From JBKBIP01 sp046297495 (GTDB lineage Bacteria > Planctomycetota > Planctomycetia > Gemmatales > Gemmataceae): 64,000 nt of DNA. Location: assembly GCA_046297495.1 (NCBI GenBank), contig JBKBIP010000020.1, forward strand, positions 46,906-110,905, read 5' to 3'. A program made the position numbers and the translations under genes. The notes below the pieces were generated by a model that saw nothing but the letters and a program-made list of their open reading frames with translations, was not told the DNA's origin and did not search any database. Of the stretch, positions 6,930 to 17,100 are shown in pieces (position 1 is the first letter of the stretch; each line of letters starts with the position of its first letter).

Positions 6930-8966
6930 CTAGTCGTTGCCATTCTCGGTCCAATAGGAGAACGTCTGGTTCATGTCGTTCCGCGCGGCTGGTGGCGCGG
7001 GCCGCGGCGCCGCGAACCGGGACAGGGCCATGAGTGGGAAATACAACGGATACATGTGATACTTCAGGTAAAACACCTTGGGAAAGCCGGTGCCAGTGAA
7101 CGGTTCTTCCGCCCAAGTGCCATCCGCCTGCTGCGTGGCGAGCAGGTAATCGATGCCGGCGCGGACGGCGGGGCTGTCCGTCTCGCCAGCGGCCATTAAG
7201 CCAAGCAGCGCCCAGGCGGTTTGCGAAGCGGTGGTCGCGCCGGTACCCGCTAGTGAGGGGCAATCGTAGCTGCGGCACGTTTCCCCCCAGCCACCGTTGG
7301 CCTGCTGTTTGTCGTGAAGCCAGGCGACGGCGCGGCGCGCCATTGGCTCATTCATGTTGAAACCCACGCAGCGAAGCCCTTGCAAGACTTGCCAGGTGCC
7401 ATAAATGTAATTGACGCCCCAGCGTCCCAGCCAACATCCCTCTTCCTCTTGCGTGGCACGCAAGAAAGCGATGCCCCGATCCACGGTGGGATTGCCGACC
7501 CGATAGCCATAGTGCCCCAGCGCTTCCAGCACCCGGCCCGTGATGTCCGGGCAGCTGGGATCGAGCATGGCGTTGTGATCCGCAAAAGGCACCTTGGTCA
7601 GAATCTCCCGGTCGATGCCGCGATCAAAGGCGGCCCAGCCCCCTTCCCGATTTTGCATCCCCAGCAACCAGCGCAAGCCCCGTTCCACTGCCGGTCGAAC
7701 CTCGGCAGTCTCCGCCAACCCGGATCGGGCCAAGGCCATGAGCGTCATGGCCGTATCGTCCGTGTCGGGATAGAAACCGTTATGGTACTCAAAAAACCAG
7801 CCGCCCGGCTCTAGCCGTGGATTGGCCAGGCTCCAATCCCCCGGCCGGCGCACCTCCTTGGACAACAACCAGCGCACGGCGGCATGGACGGCTTGCGTAA
7901 TAGCGCCAACGTCATTCGAAATCGATTCGCCGTGGAGGGAATCCGCCAAGCCAATCACCGTCAAGGCGGTGTCCCACACCGGCGATTGGCACGGCTGTAA
8001 GCGGATGGTGTCGTTGTCCTCGATAATCAAATTTTCAATCTGCCGCATGGCCCATTGCATTTCGGGATCATCGTCCGCCAACCCCAGACAGCGCAGGGAG
8101 ATGGCCGTGTGGATCATCGGCGGGAAAATGGCCCCCAGGCCGTCGCTGTCGGCGAAATGGTCGCGCATCCAGGCGACGGCTTTTTTCAAGGCCAGCGGCC
8201 GCAGCACCATTAAGCCGCGCCGTTCGCACCATTTGATGAGCTGGTCCAGGGCCAGGAAGAAGTTGGTCCAAGTCAGCCAGCGCTGCGTCGGTGGGTGCGG
8301 CCATTGCGGCGTCTCCGGCGGCTCCAGGAACAATTCGCGGATGCTCATGGCTTCGGGCAGCGGCCGCACGGGTTGATGGGCGGAAAAAATGCTGAGCGGC
8401 ACGACAATGGTGCGCGTCCAGCTGGACATGGCATAGAGATTGACATAGAACCAGCGCGGCGCCAGGATCAGCTCCGGCGGCACCGACGGGCAGTTGGCAT
8501 ATGGAAATTGTCCCAACAGGGCCAGGTAAAACTTGGTGAAGCTGTTGCACCGCGCCGCGCCGCCCATCGAGCGGACCAGCTGGCACACCTTGCGCAGGGC
8601 GGGGCTATGTGGGTCATGACCGGCGATCTTCAGGGCCAGGTATGCCTTGACGGTCACGCTCAATTCCGCTGGGCCGCCCGGATAGTTACTCCAGCCGCCC
8701 GTGGGCAATTGCTGCTGGAGCAAGTAGCGGGCGGCCTTGGCGACTTTCTCATCCTTCTCCCGCCCCAGAAACGCCATCAGGATGATATATTCAGATTCCA
8801 GAATGGTATCCCCTTGCAGCTCCCCAACCCAATGGCCGTCCGCGCGCTGCTGGCTCAAAAGATAACGGCGCGTGCGTTCGATGGAACTCGTTAGCGCGGA
8901 AACGGGAAACGAGCTGGCCGTGCGCGGAACGATGTGGGGCGAGGTGGAAAGTTCGATAGACTTCAT
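6930..8966 (-). CDS. shc: Squalene-hopene cyclase
   Basis: This enzyme cyclises squalene to hopene or hopanol, the precursor of membrane-stiffening hopanoids. The 678-residue protein has the catalytic DTDD motif (in FYPDTDDTAMT, near residue 400), multiple QW repeats (QQRADGHWVGEL, QLPTGGWSN, NREGGWAAFD, QQANGGWGE, QQADGTWAEE) and the GWFFEYHNGFYPD approach to the active site. I chose ATG 8966, which has GGAAGG seven bases upstream, over the GTG at 9011. It is antisense to the preceding genes and ends 48 bases from the LptE-like gene. No other hopanoid genes are adjacent. Confidence 0.95.
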   Translation of the reverse strand: MKSIELSTSPHIVPRTASSFPVSALTSSIERTRRYLLSQQRADGHWVGELQGDTILESEYIILMAFLGREKDEKVAKAARYLLQQQLPTGGWSNYPGGPAELSVTVKAYLALKIAGHDPHSPALRKVCQLVRSMGGAARCNSFTKFYLALLGQFPYANCPSVPPELILAPRWFYVNLYAMSSWTRTIVVPLSIFSAHQPVRPLPEAMSIRELFLEPPETPQWPHPPTQRWLTWTNFFLALDQLIKWCERRGLMVLRPLALKKAVAWMRDHFADSDGLGAIFPPMIHTAISLRCLGLADDDPEMQWAMRQIENLIIEDNDTIRLQPCQSPVWDTALTVIGLADSLHGESISNDVGAITQAVHAAVRWLLSKEVRRPGDWSLANPRLEPGGWFFEYHNGFYPDTDDTAMTLMALARSGLAETAEVRPAVERGLRWLLGMQNREGGWAAFDRGIDREILTKVPFADHNAMLDPSCPDITGRVLEALGHYGYRVGNPTVDRGIAFLRATQEEEGCWLGRWGVNYIYGTWQVLQGLRCVGFNMNEPMARRAVAWLHDKQQANGGWGETCRSYDCPSLAGTGATTASQTAWALLGLMAAGETDSPAVRAGIDYLLATQQADGTWAEEPFTGTGFPKVFYLKYHMYPLYFPLMALSRFAAPRPAPPAARNDMNQTFSYWTENGND

Positions 8967-9179
8967 GGGAATCCCTTCCGCTTTAGGGTTCGAGTATTCT
9001 TCCAGGATCACCTCTATTATCCGTGTTGGCTAATGTATCCCGTTGGCGTGATGGTTCGCAAGGGGAAGTAAGCACGACGAGCCGCCCCAACCCCGGCCCC
9101 TTCAGCCAGTTTCACTTGCCAGTTGTAGTAAATAAGCGTGCATTAAAAGAAGAGTCAGAAACGCAACTTTCCACCTTCC

Positions 9180-9209
9180 GTTTCATTGTTCCATTCTACC
9201 CCACCCCCC
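9180..9209 (-). repeat. 30-bp repeat, inverse copy of 2295-2324
   Basis: Exact reverse complement of 2295-2324 (ends TACCCCACCCCCC on the plus strand). The pair brackets the parA-to-shc block in opposite orientation. Confidence 0.8.
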
Positions 9210-9449
9210 TTTCCCCCGCTTTCAACTCTAAACATGGAATGAATTGACCCATCGCATATAGCAATGATTACCTCCACAAGCACGCCGCGCCCGCGAGGGC
9301 GCGGACATTTCCCCCATTTTCCCTGGCATCCCCCTCGCGCAACGGCTACAATGGACGGCAAAAAAGGGGACGCGACTCAAATTTGCTGGCAATCGACTCC
9401 CATCTCCCTTTTTTCCCAACCAACTCTGAACTGGCACTCAAGATGGTCG

Positions 9450-9501
9450 GAGCCGCGACCGTCAAGAAGCGGGCCAAACTGCTCCCTGACGGTCGCGGCT
9501 C
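9450..9501. repeat. 15-bp perfect hairpin (REP-like)
   Basis: Arms GAGCCGCGACCGTCA (9450-9464) and TGACGGTCGCGGCTC (9487-9501) enclose a 22-base loop containing GCGGGCC. No T run follows, so a REP-like dispersed element is more likely than a terminator. Confidence 0.65.
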
Positions 9502-9740
9502 GGAGTTGCTTTCTTGCCGGAGGAATAACTTTATCCCTATCTATGGTACCGCGAAGGCTTGGCCTACCCTACCAGCTTTCACGCCAGCGCGCCAACCATG
9601 TCGGGCGCCCGATGAATCCGTAAGCGAACGACAAATGAGACGAGCTTATGGTTTTGCCGCGTCGATCTCTTGACGAGTCCTTAACATAATATGTGGAGTC
9701 ATTTGCATTCCCAACCCGAACCTGATGAGTAACTCACGTA

Positions 9741-10688
9741 ATGAGGCTTCCCCGGCAAACGGTCGCTCTGCTGGAGGCCGCGCGGCAATTCGTCCAAGAA
9801 TTGCCGGCGGACGCGGTCTTGGTGCTCCCCGAAATCGAGGTGGACTGGGGAGCGGTGCGCCAGGCTTTGGGGGAATGCCGGCTGCTGGTGGCGGCGACCG
9901 ATCCGGCCATTCTGCGCAATCTCAAAGATATAAAAGACTTAACGCTTCTCGACATCGATCCGGGGCCGACGCCGACACAAGAGCTGATGAGCTTGGCTCT
10001 GATCGAAGCCATTGCCAGCGATCATCTCAAGTCTGGCTCCCATGTCGTGGCCTTGTATAATGGCATCGCGGCGGACCAAAATCGACCGAAACAGATCGAT
10101 ACCCTTAGCATCATCCATCTGGGCGAGCATCTGGAACGTCTGACCGCCGCTGATTTGCGGAAATTGGACACCCATGTCCCATTGGAAACACTGCGGGCCG
10201 TCGTGGACATGGCTTTGGAGATTGGCCGGGAAGGGCGCGAGAGCCATCCCGTGGGAACCTTGTTCGTGGTTGGGGACACCCGCAAAGTCATGAGCATGAG
10301 TCGGCCGCTGAACTTCAATCCGTTTCGCGGCTATTCTCCTTCGGAGCGCGACGTGCGCGACCGCAAGGTGCGGGAACAGATCAAGGACATTGCCCAGCTG
10401 GAAGGGGCCATCATTATTCGCCGCGATGGCGTGGCGGTGGCTGGCTGCATGTATATCGACGTGCCCGCGGAAGGGATCACGTTAAGCAAGGGCTTGGGCA
10501 CCCGGCATTGGACAGCGGCCGCCATTAGCCGTAAGACCCGCGCCATCGCCGTCGCCGTCAGCCAATCATCGGGCACCGTTCGCTTGTTCCAAAATGGGGA
10601 GGTGGTCTTGCACATTGAACCCTTGGCCCGTCCGCTGATCTGGCGCCGCTATCAGCTCGAAGGACATGATGGCGGCCGCTCGGGCTGA
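9741..10688 (+). CDS. DisA_N/DAC-type diadenylate cyclase-like protein
   Basis: The C-terminal half (about residues 150-300) has the DAC-domain layout of c-di-AMP synthases: GTLFVVGD early in the domain, then IIIRRDGVAVAGCMYID and GLGTRHWTAAAISRKT, followed by VSQSSGTVRLFQNGE. The canonical catalytic motifs are DGA and GTRHRxA; here they read DGV and GTRHWTA, so activity is likely but not certain. The N-terminal 130 residues form a separate alpha/beta region (VLVLPEIEVDWGAVRQAL) without a domain I recognise, and no DisA helix-hairpin-helix part is present. ATG 9741 has no strong Shine-Dalgarno. Inference: a soluble c-di-AMP enzyme with a lineage-specific N-terminal domain. Confidence 0.78.
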   Translation: MRLPRQTVALLEAARQFVQELPADAVLVLPEIEVDWGAVRQALGECRLLVAATDPAILRNLKDIKDLTLLDIDPGPTPTQELMSLALIEAIASDHLKSGSHVVALYNGIAADQNRPKQIDTLSIIHLGEHLERLTAADLRKLDTHVPLETLRAVVDMALEIGREGRESHPVGTLFVVGDTRKVMSMSRPLNFNPFRGYSPSERDVRDRKVREQIKDIAQLEGAIIIRRDGVAVAGCMYIDVPAEGITLSKGLGTRHWTAAAISRKTRAIAVAVSQSSGTVRLFQNGEVVLHIEPLARPLIWRRYQLEGHDGGRSG

Positions 10689-10778
10689 ATTCAAGATTCA
10701 CGCGGCGCAAACGAATAACACTCAGAATCGCGCACTCATCATCCACGTTTCACCCAAGTAAAAGGGGAGAGTCACATC

Positions 10779-12584
10779 ATGTCGAAATCGCGCTGGTTGG
10801 GATTAGGGACGGCTGTGGTCGTCCTCATGCTCGGCACGCCTCAGGCGCGGGCGGTTCCCGTTCCCGAAGGGGCGTCGCCGTTGACGCAGATACCGGCGTC
10901 CGCTCCCATCGTCATTCAATTGAAAGGTATTGAAGGAAGCAAGGATCGGTTATTGCAATTCCTATCCAATGCCGCGCCTGACTTCGCCCCGCTGATCAAG
11001 CTGCAAGTCAACGCCGCTCTGGAAGATGGCATTGAGGGCCGGAAGTTCCAAGGCTTGGCCGCCAATGGGCCGATCTTCCTGATCTTCACCGAACTCCCCG
11101 ATCCCAACCAAGACACCCCGGCGGTAGCCATTCTGGCACGCATTACCAATTATCAGGAATTCCGTGATGGTTGGCTGAAGGAAGACGAACGCAAAGCGCT
11201 GCGCCAGGAAAAAGACTATGAAGTAACCTTGATCAACAACGAGACCGCCTACTTTATCGACAAAGGCACTTATGTGCTGGTCACGCCGCAAAAGAAAGTA
11301 GCGGACCTCTTCAACAGTCCATTTCCGACGCTCGACGCGAAACTTGACAAGGGAATCGCCGAGCGCTTCCTGAATGCGGACCTGTCGGCTTATGTCGATG
11401 TGCGCGCGATCCACAAGGAGTACGGCCCGCAGATTCAATTTTTCCTGCAACTGATGCAGACCTTTATGGAACAAGATAACCCAGGTCTGGAGAAGCTGGA
11501 CAAAGCCCAAGTACAAATGGTCAAGGGCATCATGCGGGGCATAGCACAGGTCATCACCGACAGTCAGGCGGTTGTCGTGGGGGTGAACGCCCGGCCCGAA
11601 GGCTTGGCCCTGTACGCCGACGCCCTCTTCGGCAAGGACACGGACACCAACCAGATGTTGAAAACCTTCCAGCCCGCCGCGTTGTCGGAGTTAGGAGAAT
11701 TACCGCAAGGTCTATTCGGTTACACCGCTACGAAGTACGCCCCCGCCGCGCACCAGCTGCTGACTCTGTCATTGGGTTTGCTCGGCAGCGATGACAACGA
11801 GGAAGTCCGAAAGGCCCTCGACGCGCTGATCGCCGCCCAGCCGGAAGTCGGCGTTCAGGGCGCCGGCCTCCCCATGCGCGGGCTGACCGTGCAACGCTTC
11901 GCCAATCCACGCCAAGCTGTCGCTGCGCAGCTGCAACTCCTGCAAGTATTGCCGAAGGGAAGCCAATACATGAGCGGCGTCACCCAGGGCAAACCAGAGA
12001 TCAAGGAAAATGCCGAGAACTACAGGGACATTGCCTTCAACTATGTCCGCGTGGTCTGGGACATTGACAAGATGGTCGCCCAGCAAGGAGACGAACTTCC
12101 CGAAGACATCAAGAAGATCATGACCAAACTCTATACCGACATGCTCGGCCAGGAGATGAACATCTGGTTTGGCACGGACGGCAAGCGTGTCTATCAAGTG
12201 ATCGCGGCGGATTGGAAAGACGCCCAACAACGCCTTGATCAATTCTTCGCGGGCACGAACACACTGAGCCAACAGGACGCCTACCGCGAAGCGCGGCAAC
12301 AGCTGCCCGCCGAGACGACCATGTTGGCGCTCTATGAATCGGGACAGTTCGCCCAGCTCATCAGTAATTTTCTCATGCCAATCATGAAGGAATTGATGGG
12401 TGTGAACATTCCTGAAGTGCGGATTCGTCCTGGCAAGCCTAGTTACATGGGCATGGCCTTGACTTTGCAATCCCAACGCGGCGGCGTCGATTTCTGGTTG
12501 CCCGCCGGCGCCGTCAGTGAATTTCGCAAGGTCATTGAGCCAATCATTCAAGCGGCCCCTGGCGCGGTCCCCGCGGGTTTTTGA
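10779..12584 (+). CDS. Secreted protein of unknown function, 601 aa
   Basis: A signal peptide (MSKSRWLGLGTAVVVLMLGT, cleavage probably after ARA near residue 26) precedes a long soluble domain with no membrane segment. The middle has repeating alpha/beta stretches (PIFLIFTELPDPNQDTPAVA, YVLVTPQKKVADLF, LSAYVDVRAIHKEYGPQ). The layout resembles the DUF3352-like or planctomycete-specific secreted proteins that have this ADLSAYVDVRAI-type segment, but I cannot name a function. ATG 10779 follows an AAAGGGGAGA ribosome site. It lies 90 bases after the diadenylate cyclase-like gene on the same strand. Confidence 0.75.
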   Translation: MSKSRWLGLGTAVVVLMLGTPQARAVPVPEGASPLTQIPASAPIVIQLKGIEGSKDRLLQFLSNAAPDFAPLIKLQVNAALEDGIEGRKFQGLAANGPIFLIFTELPDPNQDTPAVAILARITNYQEFRDGWLKEDERKALRQEKDYEVTLINNETAYFIDKGTYVLVTPQKKVADLFNSPFPTLDAKLDKGIAERFLNADLSAYVDVRAIHKEYGPQIQFFLQLMQTFMEQDNPGLEKLDKAQVQMVKGIMRGIAQVITDSQAVVVGVNARPEGLALYADALFGKDTDTNQMLKTFQPAALSELGELPQGLFGYTATKYAPAAHQLLTLSLGLLGSDDNEEVRKALDALIAAQPEVGVQGAGLPMRGLTVQRFANPRQAVAAQLQLLQVLPKGSQYMSGVTQGKPEIKENAENYRDIAFNYVRVVWDIDKMVAQQGDELPEDIKKIMTKLYTDMLGQEMNIWFGTDGKRVYQVIAADWKDAQQRLDQFFAGTNTLSQQDAYREARQQLPAETTMLALYESGQFAQLISNFLMPIMKELMGVNIPEVRIRPGKPSYMGMALTLQSQRGGVDFWLPAGAVSEFRKVIEPIIQAAPGAVPAGF

Positions 12585-12635
12585 GGTATTCGTATCGCGT
12601 GCGACCCGAAGGGGAGCACCACTTTTGATTGTTCC

Positions 12636-12683
12636 GATTCATCGTGTCGCGTGGACGCCAGCACCGTCCGCGCGAAACGATTC
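12636..12683. repeat. Dispersed ATTCATCG hairpin element
   Basis: Left arm GATTCATCGTGTCGCGTGGA (12636-12655) faces right arm CGTCCGCGCGAAACGATTC (12665-12683) with a few mismatches. It sits between the secreted protein and the aminotransferase and belongs to the same family as 36093-36142 and 47381-47429. Confidence 0.6.
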
Positions 12684-12706
12684 AACTTTTCCTCCCAACC
12701 TCCATC

Positions 12707-13936
12707 ATGCAAAGCGAACCGAACGTCGAACAAGGCCCCTTTCAAATTCAGGTGGCGGATCGTGTCAATAGGCTGCCCCCTTATCTATTCGGCAAGATCA
12801 ACGAGCTGAAATACCGCAAGCGCCGCGACGGGATTGATGTCATTGACTTGGGCATGGGCAATCCCACCGACGTGCCCGATCCGCTCATCATCGACAAGCT
12901 GTGCGAGGCCGCTCACGATGAACGGAATCATCGTTACTCGGTAAGCAACGGCTTGTTCAACCTGCGCCGTGAAGTCGCCTTGCGGTACCAGAAGCGGCAC
13001 GGCGTCACCCTGAATCCCGATACCGAAGTGCTGGCCGGGCTAGGATCGAAGGAGGTCTTTAGCCACATGTGCTTGGCCCTGATGGGACCGGGAGATACCG
13101 CCATCGTGCCGGCGCCGTCGTTTCCGATTCATGTCTATGCCGTGGCCCTGGCCTCGGCCAATGTCATCAGTCTGGATTGCACGCAGCCGGATCGCTTTTT
13201 GTCTAATGTCGCCAACGTGGCCGAGCATCTCTACCCTCGGCCCAAGGTGTTGATCCTCAATTTTCCCCACAATCCGACCACCACCGTCGTCGAGAAGGAT
13301 TTCTTCGTCGATGTGGTGCGCCTGGCCCGGCGCTTCGGCTTCATGGTGATTCATGATTTCGCCTATGGCGATGTTTGTTTCGACGGCTACCAGGCCCCCA
13401 GCTTCCTGAGCGTGCCGGGCGCCCGAGCTGTCGGCGTGGAAACGACCACCATGAGCAAAGGCTACAACATGGCCGGCTGGCGGCTTGGCTTCTGTGCCGG
13501 TAATTCCGAGATGATCCGCGCCCTGGCGACCATCAAAGGATACTACGATTACGGCATCTTCCAGCCGATTCAGATTGCCGGCATCATCGCCATGCGCCAT
13601 TGTGATGATTTGGTGCAACGCCAGGCCGCCGAGTACCAGCTCCGCCGCGATGTCTTGGTGGAAGGCTTACAACGCATCGGCTGGGAAGTCGAGCCGCCCA
13701 AGGCGAGCATGTTCGTCTGGGCCAGGTATCCGCACCACTGGCGCGAACGGCTGGGATCGATGGATTTCGCCATGAAATTGCTCGAGGAGGCCGAGGTCGC
13801 CGTCAGCCCCGGTCGCGGTTTCGGCGATGCCGGCGAAGGATTCCTGCGTCTGGCCTTGGTCGAAAATGAACAACGCTTGCGCCAAGCAGTTCGCCAAATC
13901 GGCCGCTGCCTGCGCGAGGGACCGGCGGTGGGGTAG
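12707..13936 (+). CDS. Class I/II PLP-dependent aminotransferase (AlaC-like)
   Basis: A fold-type I aminotransferase of 409 residues. Visible features are the N-terminal VIDLGMGNPTDVPDPLIID, the PLP-stacking region LGSKEVFSHM, the FPHNPT substrate/cofactor motif, DFAYGD, and the PLP lysine in TTTMSKGYNMAGWRLGF. The sequence is closest in character to LL-diaminopimelate aminotransferase-like and AlaC alanine transaminases, which transfer amino groups between glutamate and pyruvate-type acceptors. I chose ATG 12707; the frame extends upstream to 12629 through a repeat hairpin. There is no good Shine-Dalgarno at either start. Confidence 0.85.
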   Translation: MQSEPNVEQGPFQIQVADRVNRLPPYLFGKINELKYRKRRDGIDVIDLGMGNPTDVPDPLIIDKLCEAAHDERNHRYSVSNGLFNLRREVALRYQKRHGVTLNPDTEVLAGLGSKEVFSHMCLALMGPGDTAIVPAPSFPIHVYAVALASANVISLDCTQPDRFLSNVANVAEHLYPRPKVLILNFPHNPTTTVVEKDFFVDVVRLARRFGFMVIHDFAYGDVCFDGYQAPSFLSVPGARAVGVETTTMSKGYNMAGWRLGFCAGNSEMIRALATIKGYYDYGIFQPIQIAGIIAMRHCDDLVQRQAAEYQLRRDVLVEGLQRIGWEVEPPKASMFVWARYPHHWRERLGSMDFAMKLLEEAEVAVSPGRGFGDAGEGFLRLALVENEQRLRQAVRQIGRCLREGPAVG

Positions 13937-14169
13937 GGGTGTGACGTCGGAAATTTTTTTCATCCCATCGATTCATTCGTTCACGCGGGCTTTTGCTAGT
14001 TGGTGATGGACGGGCAATCCGCGCGGGCAAATCCATTTGCTTTTCTCTCCCGTCTAATACTACGGCGAGCGGTCGGCGTTCGCCTTCCAGTGATAACCTC
14101 GAACCGGGGAAGCATCACTCCCACTCGCGCGGAACCCACGACGATTTCCGCCAGCCATGGAGAAATTTC

Positions 14170-17100
14170 ATGCAAGCGCACAACCGTTTACGTAAGCTCG
14201 GCCTGCTGCAATTTGGCCTGATTGGCGTCATTGTATTAGCGGTGCTCGGCTATGCCTTGCTGGGACCACGTTCACTGGAGGTGCAAGGAGCCGAGTTGAT
14301 TCCCGCCGGAGCCGCCGTCTTTCAAACCAAGGATCAGTTCCTGGTCACGGTCAGTCTTGCCAATCCCAGCGGCCAGCCGGTGCGCGGCCTACTCCAAGTG
14401 CAATTGCTGGGACCCAACGGCGCCGTGTTGAGCCGTTCGGCCCAAAACGTCAGCCAAACCGACAAGGCGGCTGGCTATCGCTTCGAGCTGCCGGCGCCGA
14501 ACGTGCCCACCGATCAACTGAAACTGCGCTTCCAATTTGGAGAACAAGAAGAAACCGTGCCCGTCAGCGACGTGCTGTTGGCCAAGGCGCACGAAACGTC
14601 GCTGACCACCAGCCAGGAATTTTATGCTGGCAGCCTGGCAGCGGTGCGCTGCAGCGTGCATGGCGTCAAGTCCTATACGGCGACGGTGCCGCTGGCCGGG
14701 GCGGAAGTAGCCATCACCTTGAAGGCCCCCGACGGCACGGTCTATCCGCTGCACGAGGGGAAGACCGGGACGGACGGCCAAGCCAACGCGGAAATTCGAC
14801 TCCCCAGAGTGCCGCCTGGAGCCTACACGATGGAGGTGGCCACCAAATCGACGCTCGGCGAGGAAAAGCTGGCCCGCGAGGTGCGCGTCAAGGCCGAGCC
14901 GAAAATCATGCTCGTCACTGACAAACCGCTGTATCAACCGGGACAGGTCATGCACATTCGCGCCCTGACGTTGCAGCCGTTCGACCTGACTCCGGTGGCT
15001 GGCGGTGAGTTGACCATCGAGGTCGAGGACGGCAAGGGAAACAAGGTTTTCAAGCGAACGAAGGCTACCTCGGAGTACGGTATCGCCGCCGTTGATTTCC
15101 AGTTGGCCGATGAAGTCAACATGGGGGACTACCAGGTACGAGCCATTTTGGGAGCGCAACAGGCCCAGAAAACCGTCATCGTCAAGAAGTACGTCCTGCC
15201 CAAATTCAAGGTCGATGCCAAAGCTGACAAGCAGTACTACTTGCCCAAGGAAACCATCAAGGTCGAGCTGCAAGCCGACTACTTCTTTGGCAAGCCGGTA
15301 GCGGGTGGGAAGATTGAAGTAACGGCCAGTACCTTCGACGTGCAGTTCAAGGAATTTCAGAAATGGGACGGGAAGACCGACGCCAACGGCCACGCCCAGT
15401 TTGACATGACGCTGCCCGATTACTTCGTCGGCCAACCGCTCAGCAAGGGGGACGCCATCGTCAAGCTGGATGTCAAGCTGACGGACACCGCCGACCATAG
15501 CGAGACGATCACCCGTACCTACCCGGTCAGCAACCAGGCCATCCGCGTCAGCCTGATTCCCGAAGGGGGACGGCTGCTGCCTAATGTCGAGAATCGCGTT
15601 TTCGTGGCGGCGGTCTATCCGGACGGCAGCCCGGTGGTCTGCGACGTGCAACTCTGGCAAGGACAGCAAGCCAAAGACAAGCCGCTGGCCACGCTCCAGA
15701 CCAACGCCGCCGGTTTGGCCGAGTTCCGCCTCACTCCCAAGGCTGAGCAGTTCCGCCTGGGTGAATGGGAGCAGCGGAACATCGAAATGCTGGGGGGACA
15801 GACGATCAACGTCGGCGGGCAGAAAAAGCTGCTCGACATGGTCGCGCGTGCTCAGGACACCCAAGGGAACCAGGCGCAAACGGTCGGGTCCCTCAACGCC
15901 GATCCGTTTGGTGACAACGTCCTGCTGCGTACCAACAAGGCCATTTGTCAGAGTGGAGATTCCCTGCAACTAGATGTCCTGACGTCTACGGGGATGCCGA
16001 CGGTCTATCTCGACGTGGTGCGCGGCGGCCAGACCATGTTGACGCGCTGGTTCGATGTCCAAGACGGCCAGGCTACCTACAAGCTTGACTTGCCGCCAGA
16101 CCTGTTTGGTACTTTGGAAATTCACGCCTATCAGATGCTCAACAGTGGCGTCATCATCCGGGATAGCCGGGTGGTGTACGTGCAGCCGTCTCAGGACCTC
16201 AACATCGAGGTTAAGCCGGATCAGGACGTCTATGGCCCCGGCCAGACGGGTACCATCCGCTTTCAGGTGACGGACGCCGCCGGCAAACCGACGCCGGCCG
16301 CGTTGGGGATCATCATCGTGGATGAGGCGGTTTATGCCCTGCAAGAGATGCAGCCTGGTTTGGAGAAAGTGTATTTTACCTTGCAAGAGGAGTTGCTCAA
16401 GCCGCAAGTGCAAGTGGAGTATGAGTCGCGTGAGGACATCGGCGTGCTAGTCCGCGAGCCGGTGCTCACCGCCGACAAGCGGCAAATCGCCGAGGTATTG
16501 CTCACCGCTGTCAAGCCCAAGCCGCCGGCCCGCTGGCAAGTAACCCCGGCCTTCGACCGCAAGCAAAAGATCGAGGGACTGGTGCAAGTGGTTGGCTCGG
16601 CGGTGTACCACTATGCCATGAGCAATCAACCCTTTATGGAGTACGATACGGACACCAAGCAGTGGCGCTTCCGACCGAACTTGCTCAAGGAAATGGCCGC
16701 CAAAGGCTACGTCAATGCCAACGCCATTCTCGACCCGCTCACGGGGAAGTCCTTCCAGCTGGAAGACATGGCGCGGTTAGAGCCGAACTTTACCGTCGAG
16801 CGCCTGGCCCAAGCCGTGACGTGGCAGCGAATGCACCAGTTGTACTGGCCCATGTCTCGGTATGGCAACGACAACCGGGCACTTTTCCTGGAGAATGATG
16901 TTTGGAAGTTGTCAGAGGACCTACCCACTCAAGTCGGCAGGCACCGTAATTATTTTCAGGGGGTGTACACCGATGCCTGGGGGGAAGCGCCGCGTCTGCT
17001 GAAGCGTGACCCGAAACGGCCCAACCAGATGGGAATGCCTCTATTCAACGACTACGAGTTGGTTTCGGCTGGACCAGACCGCAAGTTCGGCACTGCGGAT

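Larger units (their letters stand above)
8967..9740. other. Intergenic region with three repeat elements
   Basis: No convincing gene is visible. The stretch carries the 30-bp repeat at 9180-9209 (inverse of 2295-2324), an AAAAGGGGACGCGACTC element at 9364-9380 whose right arm is degraded, and a 15-bp perfect hairpin at 9450-9501. Promoters for shc (leftward) and the cyclase-like gene (rightward) should lie here but I cannot place them confidently. Confidence 0.55.

Noticed and set aside
14389..15969. Long minus-strand ORF (526 codons) inside the macroglobulin gene
   Set aside because: Antisense to conserved MG domains; leucine/valine/aspartate-rich shadow composition and no recognisable domain.
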